Below are positions 1 to 11,912 of a stretch of 64,000 bases of DNA, piece by piece (the stretch's first letter is position 1; each line of letters opens with the position of its first letter). A model generated the notes under the pieces. The model was given only the letters and a program-made list of their open reading frames with translations. It ran no database searches and was not told where the DNA came from. A program made the translations under genes and the position numbers. This DNA is from Apiospora phragmitis (Eukaryota; Ascomycota; Sordariomycetes; Amphisphaeriales; Apiosporaceae): positions 7,812,001 through 7,876,000 of the forward strand of contig JAQQWL010000011.1 in NCBI GenBank assembly GCA_038363925.1, in the 5' to 3' direction.

Positions 1-3000
1 GTTACGACTCCCACAGTTGTCAGTCACCGTACTGGTGGAGGGACGCCTATGCTCGTAAGTCAACGAACTGGGGGAAACGGCAGTATTCGTCACACCCCCA
101 GTGACTCGACCGCAACGGCCGAGGCGGGGAGCACAGAAGCCGAACTTTCCAGTGCTGGCAAGCCTAAAAGCCCATCGGCACCGATCACCAAGCCAAGGTC
201 CGGTACAATGCCTACGAAGGACTTCAGGGCAAGTCTTAAGCCAAGGCAAGCAGCAGGTGGTTCTTTTGATGCTTCTGGAAATCCCGAATTCAAGAACGTA
301 TTCGGACATTTGCGCAAGGCAACCACGCAAAACTATGTGGCTCCGGATGAACTCAAGAACAACATTACACGTGGCAAAGCTGCATTGAACGTGACGGGCG
401 GTCCAAGAAGACTGAACGCGTGGATGAGTTCAAGGAGGCGTTGTTGGCAAAGAAGAAGGAATTCCAGCAAACGCAATCTTCGGGACGGGGGATATCCCGC
501 CACACCAGCAACGCCAGTGAGAATCCCATCCCAGAAGGTTTAGCAAAGAGCTTGGAGCTTGCGCGTGCCAAATCTGTCAAGTCGTCCTCTCCTGGAACTT
601 CTACATTCACGGATAGAGCTGCAGACCGAGAGAAATCCGGTTCAATCCCTGACCTCCTACCTAGAAGGCTGAGCCGAGTTGGTCAAGAAAAGTCTGGTTC
701 AGAGCCAGACCCCCTTCCTCGAAAGTCAAGTCGAGCAGGTCTTGATGCCAACCAAGAATCTCCAAAGCCAGGACCCTCGACCCGAACGGTGGATGACGCA
801 ACTGCTACGCCTACGCTTCAAAAGGAAACCAGTGCCCCCGGCCGACTTCAAGGCAAGATTGGAGGAAGCTTGGCCAATCGGTTCAATCCAGCATTGGCAG
901 GCCTACTGGCCCGTGGACCTCCCCCCATGGCATCTGGCAACTCCAATAATGGGAACACAACAGGCTCCCAGGGCAGTGCTTCTGCAACCGATAATGGCGA
1001 GGGCGGTTTAGGGCCGAAACTTACGCACATGACGAAAGGTCGCGCTCGTGGACCAAGGAGAAAGGCACCAACAACAGTTTCAGCACCCGCTGCTGCCCAA
1101 GAGCCGGTGCCAGAAGCAACAGAAACCCAGAAGCCCTCTTCTCTTGAACTCGAAAGCACGTCGCCTAAAGAGTTTGGAAATGCTAGGTCGCCCATCGCTG
1201 ATCCTAAGCTTGATGTCAAATCCCCCGTAGATGATTCGGCCATGTCATCCGGCTTTATGCCTCGACGCAAATCAACGATTAGTTCGTATAAGGCGCCTGG
1301 ATCTCCAAGTAAAATTCAAGAGCAGCTTGCTGCGTTTGCAGGCCATAGAAGCCCTTCGCCGACCAAGCGACCTGATGAAAGCGAGAGCTTATCGCAGCCA
1401 CCCTCCCCGCGAAAACTGGATGTTAAGCGCATGTCGCGTTTCCTTGACGAGTCAAACCAAGATGCGAGCAAGTCACCTCAGCGGGAAGCTCTCAAATCGC
1501 CACAAGGCGAAGATACCCCCAAGCCGTTGTTTAGCAAACCTTCAAGCCCAGAGCTTAAGTCCTCACCGCTGGCAAGCCCCAGCAGACCACTCCCCGAGCC
1601 CGTAATATCCCAAAGAGAGAACAGGCAGCCGATGCCAAGAAAATCTCAGAGCCTGAGCCGCGTAGAACCATGTTTGGTGCCCGGCCTTGCCAGCCTCCCC
1701 CGGCACAAGATACAAGAGCTGCCAAACCCACACCCGAGCCCCTTGATCTCGATCTCGAGTCCCGAGGCTCATCAAGACCGCTCCCCAACCCGCAAGTAAC
1801 ATCTCCGCTCTCAGCATCCCCAATGAGGTCGCCTACAAACTAGCCATGGAGGGCTCGAGTGCTCTGACCGATTTCTTCGGGACGCACCGACCAAAGCGTG
1901 ACTACCGCGCCGACGCCGCGGAACTGCTTATGAACAGACCTAGCACTGTGGCACCACAGATCAGGACGTTGGATACACACGTGTTCCAGCTTTCGGCTGA
2001 CGGCAAGAAGGTGCCTGTGCGAGCCGGTCACGAAAGACATCTGTTTGAGGGTGAGATGTACCTTTGTTCTCATACCTTCAATAGCGAAAGCGGAAAGAAA
2101 ACCTCTGAAGTATACTTCTGGGCGGGTTGCGAGGTTCCTGGCCCTGTTGTGGAAGACGCTTCAATCTTCGTTTCGCGAGAAGCGAGAAGCATAGGTGGTA
2201 ATCTTATCCAGTTCAGGCAAGGGAAGGAGACCCCTGAATTCCTAGCTGCTCTAGGCGGTATCGTGATCACGCAGCGGGGTTCAAGCGTCAAGTACGACTC
2301 GCTTGCGCCTCGTATACTCTGTGGCCGGCGATACATGGGCCAAATTGTCTTCGACGAAGCTGACTTCGTGCCTGCATCTTTATGCTCCGGATTCCCCTAC
2401 CTTATCACCACCTCTGGCCGCTGCTACTTGTGGAAGGGCAAGGGCAGTGGTGTCGATGAGCTCAGCTGCGCACGCCTTGTAGGCATGGATTATGCTCTAA
2501 TGGGGGAGCTGGAAGAGATCGAAGACGGCCACGAGCCTGACAATTTCTGGGCCTTGTTCGAGCCAGGTACCGCAGCCAAGGCCGGATCCGCAGATCACTG
2601 GCGTCTCAAACCAAACTACGAGAAGTACTGCAGCAGACTCTTCAAGAGCGACGAAGCTTCCAAGCAACAGGCAAGTTACACCACATAGCGTACAGGCTCT
2701 ACTTGTGCAACAAGGACAGCTTGTTTGCACGTTATCCCGCTCGCTTTGCCTTGTCGCCACGCGGCTGCTTATGCACAGTACGAAGATCTTTGCGGTTACT
2801 AACGTTGTGCTCCCAGATTGTCGAAGTCTGTCCCTTCTCGCAGTCCGACCTGCAGTCTACGAGCATCTACGTATTGGATGCGTTCTTCGAGCTGTACATC
2901 ATCGTGGGCAAGCAAGCACAGTCGCAGTACGCGTCGTTCCACAACGCCCTTGACTTCGCGCAGGAGTATTGCCATTCTCGCCGCCGGAATGGAGGATCGT

Positions 3001-3138
3001 CCGTTCGTGCCCATCTCCACGGTGGTCCTTGAAGGCATCCCACGCGATATGAAGAGTGTCTTCCGCAAATGGCAGGATACTGATAGCCCGACACTCATGC
3101 CCCCTCCCGACACGACCTGGGTTGAGGAGAGGCCGTAG
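1..3138 (+). CDS. DUF4045 / gelsolin-repeat actin-binding-type protein (5' end cut off, four frameshifts as sequenced)
   Basis: The N-terminal half is Ser/Pro/Lys-rich and holds the DUF4045-type stretch around 360-480 (TERVDEFKEALLAKKKEF). The C-terminal third holds gelsolin-like repeats: LFEGEMYLCSHTF followed by EVYFWAG, then PYLITTSGRCYLWKGKGS, then STSIYVLDAFFELYIIVG. Fungal proteins with this order are thought to bind actin; that role is inferred here. One intron spans 2671-2816 with an unusual GC donor (GCAAGT), a TTACTAAC branch site and a CCCAG acceptor. The frame changes near 402 (-1), 1610 (-1), 1812 (-1) and 2969 (+1). Undoing these gives one frame of at least 997 codons ending at 3138. 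The true start lies left of the window. The next gene is convergent. Confidence 0.82.
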
Positions 3139-5272
3139 TCTGAGGGTCATGCCCCTTAACCAGGCCCTCCAAGCCATGAGCGAGTAGGTCTCCCGCGGCC
3201 AAAGGCCGTCTGGTCCGCGTAGGCTCTGGTAGGGCGGCTTGAGCAGTTAGGCGTCGATCCGATGGGCCTAGGGACGGTCTAAAAGGCGATATGATGGATT
3301 TCTTTTAGTAGCTTGGCTTGACAGATTTGGAGGAGAGGAGTCTTTTTGTGGTATACCCCAGGGTCATTAGTGAAGAGACAAGATGAGGCTTATGTTTTCA
3401 CGCAACATGTACGATTGCATGTGGAGTTTTGTTTTCGGACGAGGTTAATTCTTGCTTGCCGTTCACACCTTGATCAGGCATGATACGGAAAGGGGGTGGA
3501 TAGACGGACAACATCACGCGAACCATACTGCATATATCGGAGTCCGGCGGACGCACTTCTTCTATCATGATGTCCCGCAAGGAACGGATTGTATCCATGT
3601 ATCTATCTACGTATACGTGTGATGAGTGAGCACTCAGGTTACGTCTGATCGTGGGCACCGAAGAGAGAAATCAAAGATGCATACACACATACATTGCTCA
3701 TTCCCAAAGCATGCGGTCCGGTTTGTTGCAGAATATCCGATCATTGTATACATTGCTCTGGCTTGCTGCAGGCCACGTGAGTGGGTAGGTTCCGGCAAAG
3801 TAACCGCATTCGAGATCTGACGGCATGAATACGTGGCCGGGTAGGTCAGTACGAATAAGTATGCAAAGCGAGAAAGGAGAACTGCAACCGGAATATAGGA
3901 CTACTGGATCGCGAAGACTAGGTACATTCCGCGTACGGGCGGACTGTTACAGACCGTCCATTCCCTTTCTCTTGGGATCCCGAGAGACGAGGCCAGTGGC
4001 CTCACACGTGATACTCGGGCATTGTCGTTGCTGCAGCAGGCCTCTTTCCTCAACGCGGGAATCTTGAGAGCAAATGTCCGGCGTTACACCTGCAAGAGAC
4101 ACAAAGAGAGGAAGAGAGACTGAGAGACCGAGACACACATACGGATACAACACACAGGCGTGCAGTCCAGCTTCCCTTGTTACGCTGCGTGCACTTGCGG
4201 GAGGCAATAAATAGATGGAGGCCCTTTCTGTCTTTCAATGCTGGAGTTTGGTGTTACGCTAGCTTCGAGCTGGCTGCAGGCGAACCAGCTTCTGGCTGGA
4301 CCAGCAGCAACGCCTTGCGTGTCGATGGGGGCCAGACCAGCACCCCCCTAGCGGGGAGGCGGGGAATGGGTGAGCAGGGGATGTGAAGAGGAAAGAAGAA
4401 AGGCTGGAATCGAATCTGGCACCTGAGGGGGGGGCGGGCGAGGGTGCATTGCGACTTGCATATGCAGCCGGCTACAGTGAACAATATTGATAGACAGACG
4501 TACTTGGTGGCTGGAATCCTTCATATATAACGGGCCTCGATGATAGGCTTGCCCATGTTGTCCACTAGCAGGCATTACGCTCTGATGGCCTGAGACTTGC
4601 ATCATGAATACAGGGGGGGGGGGGCTCAGGAGAAAGAAAACAAAAGGTAGGACTTGACGGCTCTTGCCTACCATAGGAGGGCTCTGTGTTACCCAGCTGA
4701 CCAGGTTACGAGCCGCGTTACGTCAGACTGGGTGCAGGCTGACATGACGCTCCCTCAACTCGAAACCGGAAAACAGAACAAGAAACAAGAAACTCCAGCG
4801 TTCATAGCGTCAATAGGAATATTCTTCAGAAGTGTAAAAAGTTGGTATTGGTTTTGCAGTAGCCCCCTCCCCTTTTCAGGATCAAGGAAAGGCGCTGAAT
4901 CTATAGACAAGAAATGATGATCTAAATAAGGACTACGACTATAGTATTAGTGTAAGGAATAAATACCGCCCAGCTCTTAAGTCTCCGACAAGGATAATAG
5001 ATTAGATTGCCGCCCTCCGCCCTCCCCCCAAAATGCTTTGAACCAGATCCACCATCGAATGCCGACGATGTGAGAGTAATGCAGTGTAGTGTGTAAAATA
5101 AAGTAGGTATCCAAAAAGGAGGGTGTTTGCCCATGCCCGTAGCGCCTCATGTATATCGCAGCTGTTTACTCATGGTCATGAATCTCATTATGAATCTTCC
5201 ACACGAAAAAGAAAGTCCCGTTTTTTTCAGCTAGATAGTTTGCTTGTGTTTGGTTTTTGAAAAAGCAAGCAT
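3139..5272. other. Gene-free convergent intergenic region
   Basis: About 2.1 kb lies between two converging genes. The open frames on both strands are short and show no family motif. It should hold both 3' untranslated regions. The only structure I see is low-complexity G tracts at 4424-4440 and 4613-4624. Confidence 0.6.
4613..4624 (+). repeat. G12 homopolymer
   Basis: Twelve consecutive G residues in non-coding DNA. Given the indel pattern in this window, its length is uncertain. Confidence 0.8.
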
Positions 5273-6456
5273 CTAGAGCAAAGCGAAGAAGCCAGCGACA
5301 CCGACGAGCACGGCACCAGCGGCGTGAGTGGCACGCGGAGCCGGAGCAGCCGGGACGGTGGTGGGCGCGCTCTCGCTAGTGGAGGAGGGAGGTGGCGATG
5401 CGGTGGTGGGCGCGCTCTCGCTGGTGGAGGAAGGAGGCGGCGACGCGGTATAGACGGACGTCGTGCCGACCGACTTGGTGACGGGGGCGCTGACGGTGGT
5501 GGGGTAGGGCTTGAGCGAGGTGACGATGGTGGTGTCGCTGTGGGTGATGTAGACGGTCGGGTAGACGGTCTCGACCACCGGCGTCGAGACCTCGGTCACC
5601 TGGGTCACGTCGACCGCCTTGGTCGAGGTGACGACCTCGGTGCCCGTCTCGGTCACGTAGACGGTGTGGCCCGCCGAGACGGTCGTGTACGTCGTCTCGG
5701 GGCAGATCTCGGTCGTGAAGACCGCGGTCGACTTGTGCTCCGTCACCGTGTACGACTCGTAGGCCGTGGCCGTGACGGGCACCACCGTCTGGATGGTCGA
5801 CGTCGACGTCCACACGACGACCTGGGTCGCGCCCTCGATCGTCTTGGTCTCGGTCACGGGGCAGATCGACGTCAGGGTCGTGTAGACCTCGGTCGCGGCG
5901 GTCTTGGTCACGGCGGGACCGGTGACGGTCGCGTAGATGACCGTCTCCACGTTTGTGACGGCGACGCTCGTCGTGGCTATGGGTCATGTTATCAGTATCA
6001 ATCTGGAGAACATATAAGTCCATGATCACTTACTGTAAATGGTAGTGTAGGTGTGGCCAGGAGCCGTGACGGTCTCTGTGACAGGACATGTTGTCGTGTA
6101 AGTGACTTCCACAGCAGTTGTTGCTACGATGCTAAAGTTAGCCAGCCGCAAAAGATGTGCTATGTGTGAGGATAATACTTACTACCGACGGTGGTATCGG
6201 GCAGTGTCTTCGTAACGGCGGCTCCTCCACAGTCTCCGCCAGCGCAGGAGGTGACGGTAATAGTCGAAGTAGTATGCGTGGTAACCTCGTAGGTAGAGCC
6301 TGACTGGGTGTGGGTTTCCGTGATAGGGCAGACGGTCGTGGTCTCATACTCAGTCGAGGTTACGTAGCCGGGACCTTGTGGGTAGCCACCACCCTCATGC
6401 TCCTTTCCTGCCAGTACAGCGGCAGTCAGGGCCAGAAATGCGAGTACAGCCTTCAT
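5273..6456 (-). CDS. GPI-anchored Ser/Thr-rich cell-wall protein with CPxTxT repeats
   Basis: Three exons on the minus strand (6456-6183, 6123-6034, 5976-5273) join to 1068 nt, 355 residues, without frame errors. Both introns (59 and 57 bp) begin GTAAGT and end TAG. Residues 1-16 form a signal peptide (MKAVLAFLALTAAVLA). The body is almost all Thr, Val, Ser and Tyr, with recurring cysteine modules (VCPITET, TCPVTET, ICPVTET, ICPETT). The tail AAGAVLVGVAGFFALL after a small-residue Ala/Pro stretch fits a GPI-attachment signal. A 15-residue SPPPSSTSESAPTT-type unit occurs twice before it. The expected place is the plasma membrane or cell wall; adhesion or wall structure is an inference. No enzyme domain is visible. 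Confidence 0.85.
5358..5447 (-). repeat. Two tandem 45-bp units inside the wall-protein gene
   Basis: Units 5358-5402 and 5403-5447 are nearly identical. They encode two in-frame copies of a Ser/Pro/Thr segment just before the GPI signal. The length of 15 codons lets copy number vary without breaking the frame. Confidence 0.85.
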
Positions 6457-8637
6457 CTTGAGTTAAGTTGGGACTTAGATGGACTGTAGAGAACGAAGTA
6501 ACAGGTAGCGAAAGTTGATCGGAACTGTTTCGTATGGGTGGATAGATACACACTCAACTCGTGAGGGTAAACGAGGGTTTAAGTAATCTTAACGAACGAG
6601 CTACTCGACACGACAAAGGCGAGTGGTTGGGTGTTGGTGGTCACGAAAACAGAAGAAAAAAAGGGGATGGCAGGGTCCCTATATATCTTCGACCCAGGTG
6701 CATGCAGTGAGCACGACGGCGGTCGTACAAGACAAGGCTCGATGACATCTCGTCATCGTCCGGCCTTCTTCCTCCTACCTGTGTTTTCCTGGCAACCGGT
6801 TGACCGGCATGGCTTACTGCTGGGAGCTCCTCATGAGCATTAGCCGATAGCCCGCACACGGAGGGGTATAATACGAGAACCTGAGTGACTACCAGGGTGG
6901 ATCACGAGACGATTGCAGGGAGAATATGACTATCACTGACCAGGATGCCCGCCCTCCAGCAGGAAGCCTTGCGAGGAGGAATTCTGTCCTGGAATGGATC
7001 TGCGAGCGCTGAGCACTCTACTTGGGCTTGTCGTTGTGGACTCGCCCAGTTGGTGGCATGTTTACCAAACAACGTGTCGGAAAACTAGAAGGGTTGGGGG
7101 AGCTTGCTGGCGTCTATACTGTATACCCCTTGGCTACTGCCTTGCCCTATCGGTTATGCAGGCCAAGACCAGCTAAAGCAGGGAGGTGCTGGCCACCCAG
7201 CGACAGCCGCAGACCAGGATCATCCATCTACAGCGTACCATCGAATCATGACGTTGTCTATGGTACTGGGCTGATGGGGAAAGCTAACCAACCGTACCAA
7301 GAGATGCTTGGGCCGAAATGGGAACCAAACTTGTCTATATCTGTCAATGGTCGACTGAAAGGTGTGCAGAACGGGACTCTCTAGCAAACGCCTGAGAAGA
7401 GGCCGTTGCATCGACAGCAGCCCATCATCATCGACCATTGATTGATTGAACGCAGTTGCCTGCAGTATAGTGTTATGGTGCCGTATAAGCGACGAATTGT
7501 TGTTCGTGGTCTGATATCATACCAGCCCCCTCCCGGTCGAGACCCGAGACCCGAGAGGATCAAGGATCTCGATTTCCGAGATGCGCGAAGTCGTGCCGGG
7601 GAAACGACACAGAAACAGCAAACGTAGCCGGGGAAGAGGAAGTGTGTAGAGACAATCGAGAAAAGCAGAAAAGGCAGGGAGCCCCATACACATCATCCAT
7701 CTCGTGTCCGGGCAACTAGCCTCTTCTCCGGCCGGGGAGGATCTGCATGACGTGCGGGGCAACGAAGGCAGACATGCGATGCGGATGTGGTACTAAGCTA
7801 CGCCCTACTGTGGCTTACGGGCTTGGGTCGCACAGGGAACGCGTCCATTCAGACCACTCACCCCAGACTTGCATGGCAGGGATATGATATATCAGGTAAA
7901 ACCTGCTTTGTGTGGCTTCAATGCAGGTGACTAACTGCCCACCGTCTTTTTTTCTCTTTCGGTTGGGTCAGGTACTGACTGCCCTCTACCAGAAAAGAGA
8001 TAGAAGGACAGTTGGGCTTGCTTGCTTCTAGAACTTCAATAGGCAGCCCCAAGGGATCCAACACCTGTGGGCCGCATCCAAAATGGAACATGTGGTATGT
8101 GAGTTGTAGGAAGCTCGTAAAGTTCATTTACCCTGGAGGTGTTGATGTGTCTGTGAATGGTGGGAAGTCGGGTGGTTGGATGCATGAAGTTCTCATCCAG
8201 ACTTACACCGCAGCTGACTCACCCTGTACTATAGGTCAGCTCAGCTCTATCCCTGTGCACTTTCAAAAACAGGGCTGGTAGCTGGTCCAGACGGGGGAGC
8301 TCGGAGACGTCCAATGCTCCAAGTTCATGGCATCGGAGGTCTGTACTTCATCAACTTCCTAATGGGCGAAAAGCCCCCAAACGATAGAAGCCCATGTTTG
8401 TCACCAGTAACAATGGTATATGTGAAGTTTGTATTGGTATTTGACATTGATACATGTCTGAAGCTGCATTGAACACTTGCTTATAAACTTTGCCGCCAAC
8501 GCCTTGCCGAACGAACTATCCTCTCTGTAAGTAAGCAATTGCAACTGTTTGGTATCCTAAGCCATGCCAAGCTTGGATGAATTTCATCCACCAACGCTGA
8601 ATGATGAAGTCTTTGCACAAGTATGAAGGAACGGACA
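6457..8637. other. Gene-free upstream region of the wall-protein gene
   Basis: About 2.2 kb between two minus-strand genes. It holds the promoter of the wall-protein gene on the left and the 3' end of the membrane-protein gene on the right. No frame longer than about 120 codons and none with a recognisable motif. No repeat stands out. Confidence 0.55.
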
Positions 8638-11600
8638 CTAGAGCCTTTCGTCCTCGCTAAACGTCATCTCGTAGTCCCAGTCGTCTCCGGTCTCGCGGGC
8701 TCGTTCTCGCGCCTGGAAGGCCGCCTTCCAGCTCCTTATCTTCTCGCGATACTCGGGCGGTTCGACCCATTTCTTGACCAGGCCTTTCTTCCTCAGTCTC
8801 CTCCAGTGCCGTTTTCTCTCCCAGGCGTCCATGTACATCGTGTCTCTCTTCGTAAAGTCGTCACCAGACATCCAATCAGTCACGTCCGCCGCTAGGTCGC
8901 CAACTTCTTCGCCGACACGCCAGGCTAGCTCACGGCCCTTTCCGCCAGTCGTCCACTCGTCGAGCATGAACGGCATGGCGTAGGGAAAGTATGGCTCGTG
9001 GGGTGACCAGTCGCAGGATAGCTTGGCATACATTCGTAGTCTGACATATACAAGTAGCAAAAAGCAGACTCCAAGGTATACCATGTAAGTAACATGACGC
9101 TCAGTAAGCCAAAAGGTGTGAAGGCGAAGCGAGGTTTCCTGCGATAGAGACGAGGAATAGAAAGATGCACGGCGCTATCACTGAGCTGCGGCTGAACAGT
9201 TGGGAAATTCCAGCTGTTGGGTTTTCCCAAGCCGGCATCCATAGTTGGTGGTAGCTGCTGCTCGGATTGTGCCACCCTTGCCCTCGAGGCGCTCAATGCC
9301 CTGCTTCGCAGAACGAATACTGAGAAGACCTGTCTTGAGCGATTTACTCATGCGGTCTATCCTTTGTCTTTCCAGCTCTTCTTCCCGCTCTGCCGAGTTG
9401 ACGGCACCTGAGGCTTCATCCACGGCCTGGATGGTTTCACTAACAACCTTTTCGAGTGCATCGTGATCCAAGTTGGAACCAGCTAGCAGCCGGTCGAACT
9501 CGGCATCATCCAAGGTTGAGTCATCGATTTGGTTTTGACGAAGAATAGCCCGGAGGTCTTCGGACGGTGTAGGGATTTTGGCGGTATTGATCAAGGGCCG
9601 GCGCCGCCGAGAAGTGGAGCGTGAGCCCGCGCGTCGTGAAGATGATTTCGAGCTGGTTCTTCCGGTTCTGCCCGGTCCGTCGCTTTTGCCGCTTTCCTCC
9701 TGTTTGATATCGGGCTCCTTAGGCTCCGATTCACTCTTGCTGGACGTTCGGGATCGGGATCGGGAACCGAAGAGCAGCCTGGAAGCCAGGGAGCCTTTAG
9801 CTTCCGGGATCTTCTCGGGTACGCTGCCATCTTCGGTCTTAACTTTGACGGTTGCGGGTGTGTCTACGTATGCTCCAGTGACACGCGGGGTCGGTTGACT
9901 CAGAGGATCAATGATGCGGTCCGGGCGTGGCGTTTCCTCCTCACCCGTGTCAGAGATTGCAGGCGAAGGAGCACGAACGGAACCCTTTTCCGAGTAATTT
10001 TCCTGCGGTGCGAACAGATTCATTTCGGCTTGGATGCGATCTTCCGGGTCAGGCTCCGACGTCGTCTTAATACGTCGTTTCTCTGGCTTGGAGTCGCTAG
10101 ATAGAGTATTACGCAGTCCGGCGAAACCAACAGAAAGTCGTTCTCTGAAGCCCTTAGCTTCTAGAGTCCTCGGACGTCTGTCATCGCGTAGAAAGCGCGG
10201 CCTGACGGTCTCTTTCTCTTCAGGCTGTTGCTTGATAATAGGTTCTTGCCATAGTAGTTCCTCTGTGTTTTTCGTGTTGGGAGGGGAAGGACTTGCACTT
10301 GTTGCGCGGGCAAGTTGACGCAGTAGATCGTAGGAATCGTTTCTAGACAGTCCCATAGATGTCTCAGTCTTTCCTATAGCGCCGTAGTCGGAAGCTTTGT
10401 TGGAGTGTTTCTCGTTGAGACTATTTGATGATGTGTAGGGACGATCCCTGATCGCTTCCCCACCATCATCGCCATTGGTTTTGGCAGAATCCAAACCACT
10501 GAATGACGCTCTATGGGGAGGGTCTTGGTATGTGTTTTTCACCGATTCGGGTGATTGGGACGCTGACCGGGCTTCCGAGTTTTTTATGCGGATTTCGTCT
10601 AGCCTACTTGTCGCGACGGCCCTTTTGGATCTGGCCTCCATCTCCCTTGCTCTGATCTCATCCAAACGCCGATTCGTTTTCCTGGGAAAGCTTTCGTCAC
10701 TCTCGGGAAACTCAATTCCGGCGGCCTCAATCTCCCGCTGTCGGATTTGTTCTAGCCTGGCATCACTGCGGCGGCCACTGGGACTATCCGATGCGTGCGA
10801 GCTTGCACTGGGTGAAGCACGAGTTGCTTCGCGATCATCTGTCTTTGCAGCCTTGATGCGCGGACTATCAGAGATCTGCAAGTCGCCAGCAGTGAAATCG
10901 GCGTCGAGCTGCCAGTTGTAGCTTTTCTCAGGGGAAAAGTTCGGTCGGTTTTTGCTTGGAGAGTTGTAGCTTCTCCGGGGAGAAAACCTTGGTTGGGTTT
11001 TGCTAGGAGACCGATCTAGATCGACCCGGCTGGGCTCGATAGAAGGCAGGGGCGAGAACCTGTGATAGTCCTCCTCGCTAAGGAGGCTTTCCGATGACTG
11101 TTTTCTTGAATGGGCTTCCTGGCTTGCCCCGTATGGTCCTAAAGCATCTTGCCAGTCACCTTCGTTCGCCTTGGCAGCATGGTTATTTGCGGTTTCCGTC
11201 GCCTTGGGCCCAATACTATCCTCCTCGAGAAAAGCCCTCTAAGGGGACCATTGCCGTTTGCGAGCTGATGATTGCGGTCAAACTTCTTCAGCTGCTGGCC
11301 AAGATCTCGTCCAGCATTGCGAGCGGACCCTAGCTCCTGTGGATCTTTCCCTGCTCGTTGAGGCCGAGGGGCCGGACTAGGCGACCCGAGCCTGATCCCA
11401 TCTGCCTCCGCCTTTGCCATATCAAAAGCATTTTTTAGATCGAACGTCTCGTCGCCCGGGCCGTTGTCGTCCTCGGTTGCCTTGGCGCGGTTCCAGGCTT
11501 GCGCCAGCCCCAGCGGCCGCCGTTCGCGGGGGGTCGAGCCCGTTTGCATTGGAGATTTCTGATGGCCGGAAGAGCGGCGGCGCAACGAATTTTGTGATAC

Positions 11601-11912
11601 GATGGGCGCTGTAGATTTCGGTCGTGGGATGCTAGGCGAGTCCGTACCGTCGAGGCCGCGGCTGCGTGAGCGTATAATCAAGTTGGATCGCGTACGCGTG
11701 CGCAATGGTGTGGGATTTCCGTGGATCGCAGTCGAGGTCGCCTGAGGCGCGTGCGCCTCCCCAGCCTGTTTGCTGTTGTCTCTGGGCTGGGACTGCAGCA
11801 ATGCCTTTTCTCGCTCGTGGGCGCGACTTGCGAGGGTTGGGCCGATACTGCGACTGGTCTTGGATCCAGATAGGGCCTCTGCGGAGGCTTTGCGACACTG
11901 CTCGACATTCAT
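8638..11912 (-). CDS. Large conserved ascomycete protein with one C-terminal membrane segment (three frameshifts as sequenced)
   Basis: No intron is needed. Allowing for a lost base near 11222-11226, an extra base near 9275-9277 and a lost base near 9016, the region is one frame of 3276 nt, 1091 residues. Residues 1 to about 880 are Ser/Arg/Lys/Glu-rich and probably disordered. They include repeated RLEQIRQRE / RLDEIRARE / RLDEIRIKN helices, each near an acidic or basic patch. Then comes LLSIRSAKQGIERLEGKV, a predicted membrane helix (FGLLSVMLLTWYTLESAFCY, about 930-955), and a Trp-rich tail with CDWSPHEPYFPYAM and LDEWTTGGKGREL. The layout suggests a membrane-tethered structural protein, possibly at the nuclear envelope or spindle pole body, but I cannot name the family. 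Start chosen at the first Met after an in-frame stop. Confidence 0.7.

Noticed and set aside
5324..6025. 233-codon Gly/Arg-rich plus-strand frame
   Set aside because: It is the antisense of the repetitive wall-protein exons; high G+C of the codons removes stops on the other strand.
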